In this document: piece after piece, positions 40,101 to 47,848 of the stretch
Layout of the letters: each line of letters starts with the position of its first letter
How positions within the stretch are numbered: the first letter of the stretch is position 1
Source of the DNA: a virus
Virus record (IMG/VR): IMGVR_UViG_3300031239_000001
Span: 1-64,000 of that record
DNA length: 64,000 nucleotides
Direction: 5' to 3' (one strand)
Position numbers and translations under genes: made by a program
Notes under the pieces: model-generated
Seen by the model: the letters and a program-made list of their open reading frames with translations, nothing else
Told to the model about the DNA's origin: nothing
The model's database searches: none

Positions 40101-40749
40101 AATTGAGAGAAGCCTCGGCCTTGGAATCAATGATTTCGACCTCGGTCTCGTACCCTGATAGTTGGGCGTACTCGGGGTCGATTATGGACGTGTTTTCAGA
40201 CTTCTTGAAGCCTTCGGGGGCGTTGGGGTCGGATAGCAGAATGGTGTCGCAAGCTTTGAGACAGGGTTTGATAGTAATCGCGACTCTGCGGAAGATGCAT
40301 TGCTTGATAGTGTTACCCTCTTTCTTGAGGGTAGAGCCTTCGATGCTAAACCGACACAGGATCTTCTCGTCATTGGCCACAGCGTCTCGAATTTGGGCGG
40401 CAACGGCCATGGCCTCGGCGTGTCCCGCTCCGTCATACAGACGGACTACCCCAAAAAGGTAGGGCACTCTGACCTGGTCCCAGAATTTCTCTTGCTCTGT
40501 GGTCTCGCAATCTCCCTTCTTGAAGATTTTTTTAACATAGATGACACGGCCAATGGTTTCCTTACCAAAGCCAGTTTCGGCGTCAACGTGTTCCCAGTTA
40601 ACGGTAGCTGTCCCCTCTTCTGCACTAGAAATATCAATACCGTCTAGCTCGACAGTCTCACCGCTGCTATCAATAAGTTCAGCACTGAAGATGCCTCCCA
40701 GCAACATCCCAGTTTTGGATTCTTTCGGCTGGTCTCTTGGATTGCTCAT
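37036..40749 (-). CDS. Prohead protease polyprotein with C-terminal GGDEF domain
   Basis: This encodes 1237 residues. Residues 10-175 look like a phage prohead protease: WEH with catalytic His near 54, and CRFSIEGS with Ser near 135. Residues 425-650 include PGLAVKTG (614-621) and VVPDTHFIR (634-642), resembling the Lys and Asp motifs of HhH-GPD DNA glycosylases. Residues 1047-1172 are a canonical GGDEF domain: ADGNSFKQVNDIHGHDAGD, then GGDEM at 1107-1111. The GGDEF signature is intact, so diguanylate cyclase activity is possible. ATG 40749 is preferred; TTG at 40758 is upstream. The protein may be self-cleaved, releasing the enzyme parts into the capsid. Confidence 0.83.
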   Translation of the reverse strand: MSNPRDQPKESKTGMLLGGIFSAELIDSSGETVELDGIDISSAEEGTATVNWEHVDAETGFGKETIGRVIYVKKIFKKGDCETTEQEKFWDQVRVPYLFGVVRLYDGAGHAEAMAVAAQIRDAVANDEKILCRFSIEGSTLKKEGNTIKQCIFRRVAITIKPCLKACDTILLSDPNAPEGFKKSENTSIIDPEYAQLSGYETEVEIIDSKAEASLNLLRSAMVLSTVRKAIEAGMGGGAPSSLTGGAALQKEHVDDRIRNTCKAVLRDFGNRKFTRSEFMGFAKAKLPEVSDDFLNHFADIAEAYTVKKSLAKREGDAPATPPEAPKPDKPILEDFDDSEQEEAKAPKFTAATFRGTKIRPNPSVKHPSFDPKKGVLRTPMGSFKAYLPSDDGPESAANYEKLLKSPEVEKAMDTAMTNWSKVHKLIKAGKLPPEVIMHAVMFAQLSPNRPVPVQELQYARLVDAMHATGLDPRNPGFSAIEPKFRELDSPNTLPETGKEAFATNPAYYVGNRIGIRHDEWGEFPGDPTAAGRYAGELPGTTPLMEGSFKNLSRYHSLHHGLVDLVSRHRHHALDAVSELMGNKHKGQLWEAKRERAKLLGKPDPGESPFTAVPGLAVKTGLYTYGMLGGGDSVVPDTHFIRNMFGLHVMKDKRTLTYLKNMLWNPNNIDTIMRPYNDWYAKNHPAVKYTLNHPKWGSTFEDPKDALFPAFWRHWITIRPHEQFVGMTNKGKQSGTHHEPFWDSIKPWIDPVQKSDEPDSGTSLRTALVHQSYVEKYGEIPAQFLYYHHLVPKLLEAAEHRERNGQNMEFLAKAREMEAALIDLRKDIADAIEPKIDMPTIYSVGIKHGDKIHPAGRFSVSRDVVHHLEDYHGLLHAMVPEGKMDASAIAGLHGLKWSPNFSVTETTPSTEVAKPNPVPELTVMKMPMPKPNSVFEFHRPGMVKPHTIEFGPHGAAMDGHALTEGELQLILHNAKTGIGTVRYKKMSSEMRKDEETLHLPPEPTVPDHRTAIAQARQIHGHDHPITRALVHGFYGDPMIPGIGNKRAASEFREENRPGVWVSADGNSFKQVNDIHGHDAGDSAIKAMGGAFRDAAAKVGTGKAWRSGGDEMSFWAPTHEHAAQFIRHAKAGLEALPPVNGQHKLSMSFGLGHNFETADKALGMAKEQKFAAPSLFNKVLGTKRKAMYSPQKTPNFVHSLVPGHEGPMPIDSGAPPAGALPSSGAQAGVAGPKPPSPK

Positions 40750-40759
40750 GATATCCAAC

Positions 40760-40767
40760 CAAGATTC
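40760..40767 (-). promoter_or_regulatory. Possible late-type motif
   Basis: The minus strand reads GAATCTTGG, 11 nt before ATG 40749, the same wider spacing as at 45763. Confidence 0.3.
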
Positions 40768-40776
40768 GGCTGGAGC

Positions 40777-40980
40777 TTAATTCGTCTCGAAACGGACAGC
40801 CGAAACGACGCGCTGGATCTGGACGTCTTCGACATCACAAGGAGCCAGGTCGTTCTTCCCGATGACATCCGCCCATTCGTCAAGCTCTTCTGGAGGCGGC
40901 GGTCTGAAGTCGTCGGCCACTTGGATCTCGTAAACGGAAGTGGCCATCTCCTGGACTACTACACGGTAGGTCTTACTCAA
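40777..40980 (-). CDS. Small protein of unknown function (67 aa)
   Basis: This encodes 67 residues, acidic with a Pro-rich turn (RPPPPEE). Start is taken as TTG 40980, which has GGGGGAG at good spacing and overlaps the MuF stop. ATG at codon 12 is an alternative. No family is recognised. Confidence 0.55.
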   Translation of the reverse strand: MSKTYRVVVQEMATSVYEIQVADDFRPPPPEELDEWADVIGKNDLAPCDVEDVQIQRVVSAVRFETN

Positions 40981-41752
40981 CGTCTCCCCCTTCTCTTTGT
41001 TGTTTGTATTCGTCGTGGTCCTTGGACTTGAAAGTGACGAAACCGTTGCTATTAAAACCAAATCCGGGCATGAGGATGGTCATGCTGCACCTACAATTTG
41101 GGTGCAGGACGGTACAGGGATGATCGTCGCCCCGCTTCCAGTAGCCTGAGCCCACCTCGGACAGTTTCCACACCCTGGGGGTAGTCTGGTCCGGCAAAAG
41201 GAACAAGCTCGTGCAGTCTTCGCACCGAGACTTGTCCCTGACCGTCACCCAAAACACTGTCGGGTCTTGCTGGCTGGTAGCCGCAGCGATTTTTGAGATT
41301 CCGTCAAGAGTGCCCATATTCCGAGCGCGGGTGGACTCTGTATCGACGATTCGGCGCACGTCCGACGTGACTTTACCCATGACCTCGCCAAGCTCGTCAC
41401 CCAGAACCTGGTGAAAATTGGCGCTTTCGCCTTTGGCCTCAGCATCATGAAGGGTGGCCTGGACCGTGTGTACGATTTTGGCCTTCGCCAGCTCACGGTG
41501 AGCGTCGAGGTATTGTTCGGCGACGGATTTCAGGCTGTCCCGAAGCTTCTCCGAGGGAGTAAACCCTTCGCTCCTGGTGGCGTTGTCAAACAGCCCTGGG
41601 AGGCTCAGGGTGTCGTTGTGAAGCTTGACACCCACACGGATAGTCTTGTCCTTGCCTGGACCCAGGAAACGCTGTTTAGCCCTCTGGAATAGGCCGTCGA
41701 TCGCCGCGTGAATGGCGTTGATGGCCTTCTTCGTGAGGATGAACCGAGGCAC
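40973..41752 (-). CDS. MuF-type head morphogenesis protein
   Basis: This 259-residue protein has a helical N-terminal half and a C-terminal phage Mu F-like region: TVRDKSRCEDC, then HPCTVLHPNCRCSM with paired Cys and His. MuF proteins are minor head proteins acting with the portal in early capsid assembly. Position between portal and protease genes fits. Length is typical. Confidence 0.82.
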   Translation of the reverse strand: MPRFILTKKAINAIHAAIDGLFQRAKQRFLGPGKDKTIRVGVKLHNDTLSLPGLFDNATRSEGFTPSEKLRDSLKSVAEQYLDAHRELAKAKIVHTVQATLHDAEAKGESANFHQVLGDELGEVMGKVTSDVRRIVDTESTRARNMGTLDGISKIAAATSQQDPTVFWVTVRDKSRCEDCTSLFLLPDQTTPRVWKLSEVGSGYWKRGDDHPCTVLHPNCRCSMTILMPGFGFNSNGFVTFKSKDHDEYKQQREGGDVE

Positions 41753-41753
41753 G

Positions 41754-41912
41754 TTACGGCTTCGGGGACTTCGAGACCTTGCTCTTGACCCAGCTCCACA
41801 CCTTGGCCGGGAAGGCGAAGTTGTGCCAAATAGCTAGCGAAGAGAAGACCAGCAGGGCGCCGATGCAAGAGAAAAACCCGATGTAGATGAGAACGGTAAA
41901 AATTAGTTCCAT
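41754..41912 (-). CDS. Small membrane protein (52 aa)
   Basis: This 52-residue protein starts MELIFTVLIYIGFF with one long or two short membrane segments up to residue 30, followed by a basic tail (KVSKSPKP). It might be a holin-like protein, but size and topology alone do not prove it. ATG 41912 lies 5 nt after AATCTC. Confidence 0.55.
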   Translation of the reverse strand: MELIFTVLIYIGFFSCIGALLVFSSLAIWHNFAFPAKVWSWVKSKVSKSPKP

Positions 41913-41916
41913 CACC

Positions 41917-41924
41917 AGAGATTG
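41917..41924 (-). promoter_or_regulatory. Possible late-type motif
   Basis: The minus strand reads CCAATCTCTGGTG then ATG 41912. The core deviates at its last base (AATCTC), but the 5-nt spacing is kept. Confidence 0.35.
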
Positions 41925-41957
41925 GGGGTGCGCCACAATGCGGCGTAAAATAAGTTC

Positions 41958-41985
41958 TTGACATCTGAGATTATTTTGATACTGT
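41958..41985 (+). promoter_or_regulatory. Sigma70-like promoter, leaderless geometry
   Basis: TTGACA, 16-bp spacer, TACTGT, then 6 nt to the ATG at 41992. Confidence 0.8.
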
Positions 41986-41991
41986 TAGGAC

Positions 41992-42273
41992 ATGTCAAAC
42001 AACGAATTTGCCCGGACCTCTGATGCCATTCGGGAATACGTTCGCGTCGTTGGAGCGGAAAGCCCCGACAGCCCCTGGATCGTGTCCCCGTACGATACCT
42101 GGGAGCGGAACCCCCACTATCAGGGTCCTGCGGTTCCCCACCCCGATGATTTCGACGACGAAGAGGCTCCGGCCTTCTTCATCAACCCGGCCCCCACTCC
42201 GGTTCCCTCTACGGACTACCCGGTCCCGGCCGGGCTCATCTTCGACCCGTTCGACAACGGAATTGATTTTTAG
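41992..42273 (+). CDS. Small acidic Pro-rich protein (93 aa)
   Basis: This encodes 93 residues, acidic and Pro-rich (PAPTPVPS), probably largely unstructured. It is predicted to be leaderless. Together with the next gene it forms a two-gene plus-strand insertion in the head cluster. No family is recognised. Confidence 0.65.
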   Translation: MSNNEFARTSDAIREYVRVVGAESPDSPWIVSPYDTWERNPHYQGPAVPHPDDFDDEEAPAFFINPAPTPVPSTDYPVPAGLIFDPFDNGIDF

Positions 42274-42275
42274 TC

Positions 42276-42479
42276 ATGGCCGGCTACACCGACTGCGCCT
42301 GCGACACCTGCTTCGAAATCGCCATTGGGAAGCAAGGGGAAGCCTTGTGCTGCCTGTGCGAGGAGGCTGGGTGCGACCCCTCAAGCGGGCTCTGCTACGT
42401 GGAGGAGGATTCCCAGGAAGAAATTGAGGAGGGGCTTATGAACCCCTACGGAAAGCTAATCTGTCCCAAAGGGGGCTGA
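42276..42479 (+). CDS. Small Cys-rich protein (67 aa)
   Basis: This encodes 67 residues with CACDTCFEIAIG and CCLCEEAGCD, giving about eight cysteines in the first half, likely binding zinc. Similar short proteins occur in many phages without known function. It overlaps the convergent 70-aa gene by 34 bp. Confidence 0.65.
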   Translation: MAGYTDCACDTCFEIAIGKQGEALCCLCEEAGCDPSSGLCYVEEDSQEEIEEGLMNPYGKLICPKGG

Positions 42480-42658
42480 GGCGGAGCGTATAAAAGCGAT
42501 TCCCCTTGCGCGTCCGAGAGCCATTCCAAAAGGAAGCGCTCTTTGCGACGCGCATCTCCGCGTGCGTTTTGTCCCAACATGCCTCGGGAGATGGCAGTCT
42601 CTATGGCGGCGTCGAGGCCCATTGACTTTACGACTTTGTCGAGGGCCTTGACCGTCAT
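42446..42658 (-). CDS. Small protein after the portal (70 aa)
   Basis: This encodes 70 residues with a helical N-terminus (KALDKVVKSMGLDAAIETAI). ATG 42658 lies 3 bp after the portal stop. No family is recognised; coupled translation with the portal suggests a structural or assembly role. Confidence 0.55.
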   Translation of the reverse strand: MTVKALDKVVKSMGLDAAIETAISRGMLGQNARGDARRKERFLLEWLSDAQGESLLYAPPQPPLGQISFP

Positions 42659-42660
42659 TA

Positions 42661-44784
42661 TTATTTCTTCTTGAAGTGCGCGGCCACGTCGAGAATCTCT
42701 TTTACGGCCGCCTTCGAGTCTTCCTCCCACCCGTCCATAAAGTGCTCGACAGTCTTGTTGTGTTGTGCTAAGAGCCGCCGCTTGTCCGGCGGGAGCTGCA
42801 TCTCGTGCTTGCTCAGGGCGTCAAAGGCGATATCGATCGAGCGAGCCAGGTCCGAGGCTCCTGAACCAGTCGCCCCTTGCCCCGAGGCGTCTGGGCTGGC
42901 CGCCGACTGCTGTTTCTGGGTGGGCTCTGGAGTGTTCTGGCCGCCGGCTGAAGGTCCCTGTGACGGGTCTCCCCCGCCTCCTGGCTGCCCTCCTGGGGCC
43001 CCTCCACCGCCGCCCCCATCCTGTGGGGGCCCGCCACCCTGGGCCTGCTGCTGCTGGGCCATCTGGGCCTGTTGCTGCGCTTGCTGTTGCTGGACCCACT
43101 GGAACCAGAATGGGTCTCTCACGTAGGCCAGATTGGGGTCCTTGCTGGCCCCCTCACGGCCGCAGAAGTGCTCCAGAATTTGGCCGACGGTGAAATACTG
43201 GTCGAGGTAGGTCTTGAACACCGGATTAAGCGGGATTGTGCCGCCCCATGCCTTGCCAACCGGCGGCTTCTCGACTCGCTCCGAGATGTCGTCATAGTTC
43301 ATCCAGATCGACATGTCCTGCTGGGTCCGGACGGCTTCTTTCTCGGCGTTGTCGGATTCGAGACCGACGAGCCTTACCGAGGCCTTCTTGGACAACTTAG
43401 GGTCGATGAGGGGGAACAGGTGCTGGTTGATGAAGTCTTCGAAATTCTTCAGCAGCGGCCGGATACCGACATCCCGGGCCGCCGTCATTTTGTACTCGTT
43501 GTTGCTCTCCGACAGGGCCTGATTGTTGGTGCCCTTAGACAGATATGACCATCCAGGTAGTTCGTCTGGAGACATCATGAATGCAGTTAGGATTTCCCGA
43601 GCATTCAAATCGCACAGGTACTGAAACTCCATATCCTTCCCCCCGCCCGTATCGATAGGCTTCCAATCAATACTTTCATCGACGCCACAACCAAACACTG
43701 GCATGCGCCACGAGTTATTGACGCTGTTGATGCTAGCGTTGAACTGTTGCTTGATATTGTGGATGACCTGTGGGTTAGCATCCTCGGACGAAATCACCAG
43801 CATGCCGCGAGCGGCGCGGCCTGATTGAAAGTAGAGCTTGTTGTGTTGGGTCAGATTAATGTGCGTGGTCACCGCACTGATGATCGTGTCGATAGGCGTG
43901 ACGGGATACCCGTCTAGCTCGACGTCTGGAACTGGGTAGCAGTTGTAGACCGACATCTCCTCGGCCGTGAACGCCTGCTTAGGAGTTCCTTCTACCACCT
44001 GTACATAGCAATAGTCGCCGGCCTCGTACTTCTCTTTCTCCAGCTTTTTGCCGGTGATTCTGCAAAGAAGGTGGTACGCGTCTTGGCGAACGGACTCTAG
44101 GCTATCCTGGTTGGAAGGAGCTGCGTCATAAATCGTTCCCGCATCGACGGCGACGAAGTGGTGGAACTTTTTCTTGCCCGGAGAGTCCGGGTCATCGATC
44201 CAGACTTTTTCACAGGCGATTCGTCCGACGACCAAAGCGTTTCGGGCCTGGAGGGCCAGGAACTCGGAGAAAGTAGTAACCATATCTAGGCCCGTCGTTT
44301 CGCCACACAGGTTGAGTTTCTTGACGGCCCGGTCGATCTGGACATTGAATTCCTTTTTCTCCTCGGGCGACATCTTGTCCAGCTCGCCTGTATTCGCCTT
44401 GATGACGAACCCCGTAGAGAAACGGTCTTCACGGGGGCGCCCGAACGAACTGAGGTGGTTCTGGCGAGCCCTTACAATGTTTGAAACCAACGAGTCCTGG
44501 ATTGCAATGCGCTTGAGCATTGCGTCCGGGATGAGTCGCATCTTGGCGCGGTAAACGCCACTGTAAGTATTATTGAGAGTCGGGTCGGTTTCGAACGATA
44601 GCCTTTCTACGCTATCATTACCCTGCCCGTTAAGGACGTTGAGGATCGATTTGGTGAGACTTGGCTTGTCCTCCCCTGTGCGAACGTACACCATTGACTT
44701 GGCCAGGTTCGCAGAAAGTTGCTCCTCGTTGAGCCCCAGTCCGTAAGTCAGGTTGGAGGTGGATTTTGGGGTTCGCCTTTTCAT
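42661..44784 (-). CDS. Portal protein
   Basis: This encodes 707 residues. The N-terminal 550 residues have the layout of HK97/lambda-type portals, including YLSKGTNNQALSESNNEYK before the crown-side helices and PDELPGW in the stem region. Residues about 575-645 are a Gln/Gly/Pro-rich low-complexity linker (QQQAQQQAQMAQQQQAQ), followed by a helical C-terminal tail. The portal forms the dodecameric DNA channel and binds terminase. It lies between terminase and MuF-type genes as expected. The long Q/G linker is unusual. Confidence 0.82.
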   Translation of the reverse strand: MKRRTPKSTSNLTYGLGLNEEQLSANLAKSMVYVRTGEDKPSLTKSILNVLNGQGNDSVERLSFETDPTLNNTYSGVYRAKMRLIPDAMLKRIAIQDSLVSNIVRARQNHLSSFGRPREDRFSTGFVIKANTGELDKMSPEEKKEFNVQIDRAVKKLNLCGETTGLDMVTTFSEFLALQARNALVVGRIACEKVWIDDPDSPGKKKFHHFVAVDAGTIYDAAPSNQDSLESVRQDAYHLLCRITGKKLEKEKYEAGDYCYVQVVEGTPKQAFTAEEMSVYNCYPVPDVELDGYPVTPIDTIISAVTTHINLTQHNKLYFQSGRAARGMLVISSEDANPQVIHNIKQQFNASINSVNNSWRMPVFGCGVDESIDWKPIDTGGGKDMEFQYLCDLNAREILTAFMMSPDELPGWSYLSKGTNNQALSESNNEYKMTAARDVGIRPLLKNFEDFINQHLFPLIDPKLSKKASVRLVGLESDNAEKEAVRTQQDMSIWMNYDDISERVEKPPVGKAWGGTIPLNPVFKTYLDQYFTVGQILEHFCGREGASKDPNLAYVRDPFWFQWVQQQQAQQQAQMAQQQQAQGGGPPQDGGGGGGAPGGQPGGGGDPSQGPSAGGQNTPEPTQKQQSAASPDASGQGATGSGASDLARSIDIAFDALSKHEMQLPPDKRRLLAQHNKTVEHFMDGWEEDSKAAVKEILDVAAHFKKK

Positions 44785-44785
44785 T

Positions 44786-45763
44786 TTAGCCCGCCGTCAG
44801 AATGACCACGTTAGCTTTTTCGGTAGACCGATTTTTGATAGAGAGCGAGTAGCAGGTCCCCCACTTTACATAAATTCCCGTCAGGTCATCGTTTGCCGGG
44901 GCGATCGGGTCAAGGCGTTCGGTTTCAGCGGTGTTCCCGTTGGACTTGATTGCCACAGACTGGTCCGTTTCGATGCAGACAAAACGCTTGCTCCCCGAGT
45001 AGGCGATCAGCCCGGCCACGCCTGGAACAGCGGTCTCGATAGCAACCGGAACCGTAGAGATGAACTCCACGAAGGTTGATGTCACAGCAGCGGCGATGTA
45101 GCTTCCGGTCGTGCTGGGAGAGAAGCCTGCCGATATATCAAAAGTATCGCCAACCTGTAGGCCGGCAGAAGAGTAAGCCAGGAATTGAGAATTTAGGGTC
45201 ACGGGAACGGTCTCCGAAACTCCGGTGAAAATGCTGCCCGTCGCGCGCGAAAGGGTTAGCGTAGTGGCAGTCGCGGCCAGCACGTTCCATTCCCCTTCGT
45301 TCATGGGGTCAAACAGGTGGGGGTCTCCGGTATTGATACCGGGGATGAAGACGTTGTCTCCGACCACCACCGCCCCAAACACGGCACCTGCCGAATGGGT
45401 AACGGTTACGGTCTGATTAGTGTTCAGGGTGATCGTGACATTCCCACCTGCCAAGGTAAGGTTTCGGTCGGTACGAAAGTTAGGGGCAGCTCCGGTGCCG
45501 GTAAACGCCAATCGATACCGACCATCGCCCAAAGGCGATGCAATGATAGAGAACTGGGACGAGCTATTGATAGTCAGAGCCACCAGTGTCGAGAAAATCA
45601 CCTTCTCTTGAAGAGGCTGCAAAACGGTTGTAGTTGAGTGAGGAAGGTCTACATCAAGACCTTGCAAGGGTCTCTTCCAGTCAATCAAACGCCTCATCGG
45701 GTTGTTGTTTGGCTGAGAGTCTGTGTATGCCAAAGCTTGTAGAGACAGATTGAGAGTGGGCAT
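44786..45763 (-). CDS. Virion-type beta-rich protein
   Basis: This encodes 325 residues, Thr/Ser/Val/Ala-rich and predicted mostly beta, without enzyme motifs. It lies between terminase and portal. It may be a head fibre, decoration or adaptor protein. ATG 45763 follows an AATCTT motif by 11 nt; GGGAAGA may serve as ribosome site. Confidence 0.65.
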   Translation of the reverse strand: MPTLNLSLQALAYTDSQPNNNPMRRLIDWKRPLQGLDVDLPHSTTTVLQPLQEKVIFSTLVALTINSSSQFSIIASPLGDGRYRLAFTGTGAAPNFRTDRNLTLAGGNVTITLNTNQTVTVTHSAGAVFGAVVVGDNVFIPGINTGDPHLFDPMNEGEWNVLAATATTLTLSRATGSIFTGVSETVPVTLNSQFLAYSSAGLQVGDTFDISAGFSPSTTGSYIAAAVTSTFVEFISTVPVAIETAVPGVAGLIAYSGSKRFVCIETDQSVAIKSNGNTAETERLDPIAPANDDLTGIYVKWGTCYSLSIKNRSTEKANVVILTAG

Positions 45764-45773
45764 GGTCTTCCCG

Positions 45774-45781
45774 TAAGATTA
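45774..45781 (-). promoter_or_regulatory. Late-type promoter motif
   Basis: The minus strand reads GGTAATCTTACGGG, with AATCTT 11 nt before ATG 45763. If transcription starts just after it, a very short leader results. Confidence 0.4.
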
Positions 45782-45787
45782 CCTTGC

Positions 45788-47845
45788 TTAGCCCAGGTCC
45801 CAGCTCAGCTTCCCGGTCTTCCCAGTCTTGCTGTTGGCCCCCTGTCCGGAGGACTTTTTCTTCTTTCCTGGCTTCTGGGACGAACTTTCTTCCTCGCCGT
45901 AATAGCTAAACACGGAACTGCCGTCCGGATTCTCAATACGCATTGGAGGCCTCCCGACCGTGGACACTTCCTCCTCCATGCCTCCTGTCTTGGAGGCGAC
46001 GTAATTCCGCATCCAGTCCGCGTGCGGTTTAGGAGTTGTTTCAGCTTGGGCTTTCTCGTTCGAGACCGCCAGACCGCCGTCCATGCTAAACACGTTCATC
46101 ACGATATACCGGACACAGTCCGCGCCGTCATCGTTATCCTCGGAAGGGATGTTGGTGGGTTTCCCGGCTGCGTCGTTTTTCCAGTGGTATTCGACGATGC
46201 TTCTGATGAAAGCTTCCATGTGTTGGTCGTCATCAATATCCAAAACGAAGAACAACTCGGGCTCGTCTGTGCCTGGGTTGAGTTTTTTCCTGACGATATT
46301 GATACCGCTTACCACAGAACCTGGCTTCTTGGACCAATTCTGTATCTTCCAGCCATTCTTGCGGAACATCTTGTTCATCTTCGGGTCAGCCGTGTCTGGG
46401 TAGATTTTTGCCTCCCAGTCTTTGTACGGCTCAGAGACCTCAAGCATCTGGTCGGGGTCAAGCCCCGGCATCATGATTGCGTTCGTGATGAACTGACGAG
46501 CGCCGTCCTTGAAACCCAGGCCGAAGGCGAAATTGTGGGTAGACCCCCAGTCGATTCCGCCATTCCACTCCACATCTCTCTGAGCCATGGCGGCCATAAA
46601 CATGGCCTTGGTGTAAAGCCTCGGCTCGATCCCTTCTGGCAGCTCTCCGAAAACCTTCTCGTAGGCCTCGGCGGGGGTAAGAACATGTTTTTTGCGGTCG
46701 AACCGATGATATATCAAACCGGTCGAGGCTGGCTTAAGACAGAGGAGCTGGGCGATACCCATCTCTATGCTGTTGACTTTGATAAGCTGGTCTTGGACGT
46801 GTTTGATAGGCTTGAGGAACTTTGATGTGTTCGTTTGTCTGGTAGCCAGATTCCCCTTGCATGCAGAGAACAGCTTGCAATTGGTCATACAGCCGGAATA
46901 GGCCATGTCCTCGGTGTATGACTCCTTCTGTTTGAAGGTGAACGAATTGTAGGTATCCTCGTCCACCGTACTACGCTCCTGTGTAGAGCGAAACACCTTC
47001 AATTTTGGCAAATCCGGGCGGTGGCGCTTGGGAGGACACGCCTCGGTCACGTCAAGGATGTTGAAGTGCTTTATCTTGAGCCCGGTCTTGTCGGCGTTGT
47101 TGATTTCGTCCTGAACGATGCCGAATGCCGTTTTCCTGGTGGAGGTCAGAATGGTTAGCGGGGGGACCTTGACACCATCCCTTCTGGTCAACGGCGTAGG
47201 AATATTCTTCGCTTCTTCGTAAGCCTTGATGTTGACGATGATGTCAATCTCATCAAGACACAGAAGGGGTGAGTGCTTCCCGTTTGTCGAGGTGATGGTT
47301 GCGACTACGATTTCTGCCTGGTTCTCTACCCTGAAGTAGCCAGAGTGCTCACGCTCAGGGAGCGAAAGGAATTCCTTTTCGGTCAACACCAGGCCCCCTG
47401 GGTTTACGGGCCGGTACAGGATTACACCCGTTTTCCTTTTGGAGTCTCCAGCAACAAACCCTCGGAGATGTTGCCTCGACAAAAACTTCTTCAAGTATTT
47501 TTGGGCGTTGGTGCTCTGCTCCTCGATGGCCGCGAGGTGGACCACAGAGATATCAAGATGGAACAAGGCCAGGACCTCTACCACGGACTGGGTGAGCGTT
47601 TTCCCGGCATCACGGGCAGAATAATACAACACACGCGGGGCCTCATCGCCGGTTGCGGTGTTGGGGTCATAGTGAGCGAAATGGGAATATGTCGCCCAAG
47701 CCATATCAAGCGGTGTCGTGTTGGAATCCGGGTCTACAATAGCGTCCGGAAGCTCAAGGTCCAGGTGGACGTAAATCCAGTCCTTGAGTTCCTCCCGCGT
47801 ATTGCAAATCGTGAATATCGACTCGCGCATCTCGGGGTCGAGCAT
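45788..47845 (-). CDS. terL: Terminase large subunit
   Basis: This 685-residue protein has a Walker A-like motif SARDAGKT at 76-83, Walker B LLCLDE at 194-199, and a coupling motif TILTSTR. The C-terminal RNaseH-like nuclease includes GIDWGSTHNFAFGLG. It powers DNA packaging and cuts concatemers. Extra residues between ATPase and nuclease include CMTNCKLFSACKG, a possible zinc-binding insertion. The length is at the large end for the family. It lies next to a small-subunit candidate and 24 bp from the following virion gene. Confidence 0.9.
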   Translation of the reverse strand: MLDPEMRESIFTICNTREELKDWIYVHLDLELPDAIVDPDSNTTPLDMAWATYSHFAHYDPNTATGDEAPRVLYYSARDAGKTLTQSVVEVLALFHLDISVVHLAAIEEQSTNAQKYLKKFLSRQHLRGFVAGDSKRKTGVILYRPVNPGGLVLTEKEFLSLPEREHSGYFRVENQAEIVVATITSTNGKHSPLLCLDEIDIIVNIKAYEEAKNIPTPLTRRDGVKVPPLTILTSTRKTAFGIVQDEINNADKTGLKIKHFNILDVTEACPPKRHRPDLPKLKVFRSTQERSTVDEDTYNSFTFKQKESYTEDMAYSGCMTNCKLFSACKGNLATRQTNTSKFLKPIKHVQDQLIKVNSIEMGIAQLLCLKPASTGLIYHRFDRKKHVLTPAEAYEKVFGELPEGIEPRLYTKAMFMAAMAQRDVEWNGGIDWGSTHNFAFGLGFKDGARQFITNAIMMPGLDPDQMLEVSEPYKDWEAKIYPDTADPKMNKMFRKNGWKIQNWSKKPGSVVSGINIVRKKLNPGTDEPELFFVLDIDDDQHMEAFIRSIVEYHWKNDAAGKPTNIPSEDNDDGADCVRYIVMNVFSMDGGLAVSNEKAQAETTPKPHADWMRNYVASKTGGMEEEVSTVGRPPMRIENPDGSSVFSYYGEEESSSQKPGKKKKSSGQGANSKTGKTGKLSWDLG

Positions 47846-47848
47846 GTC

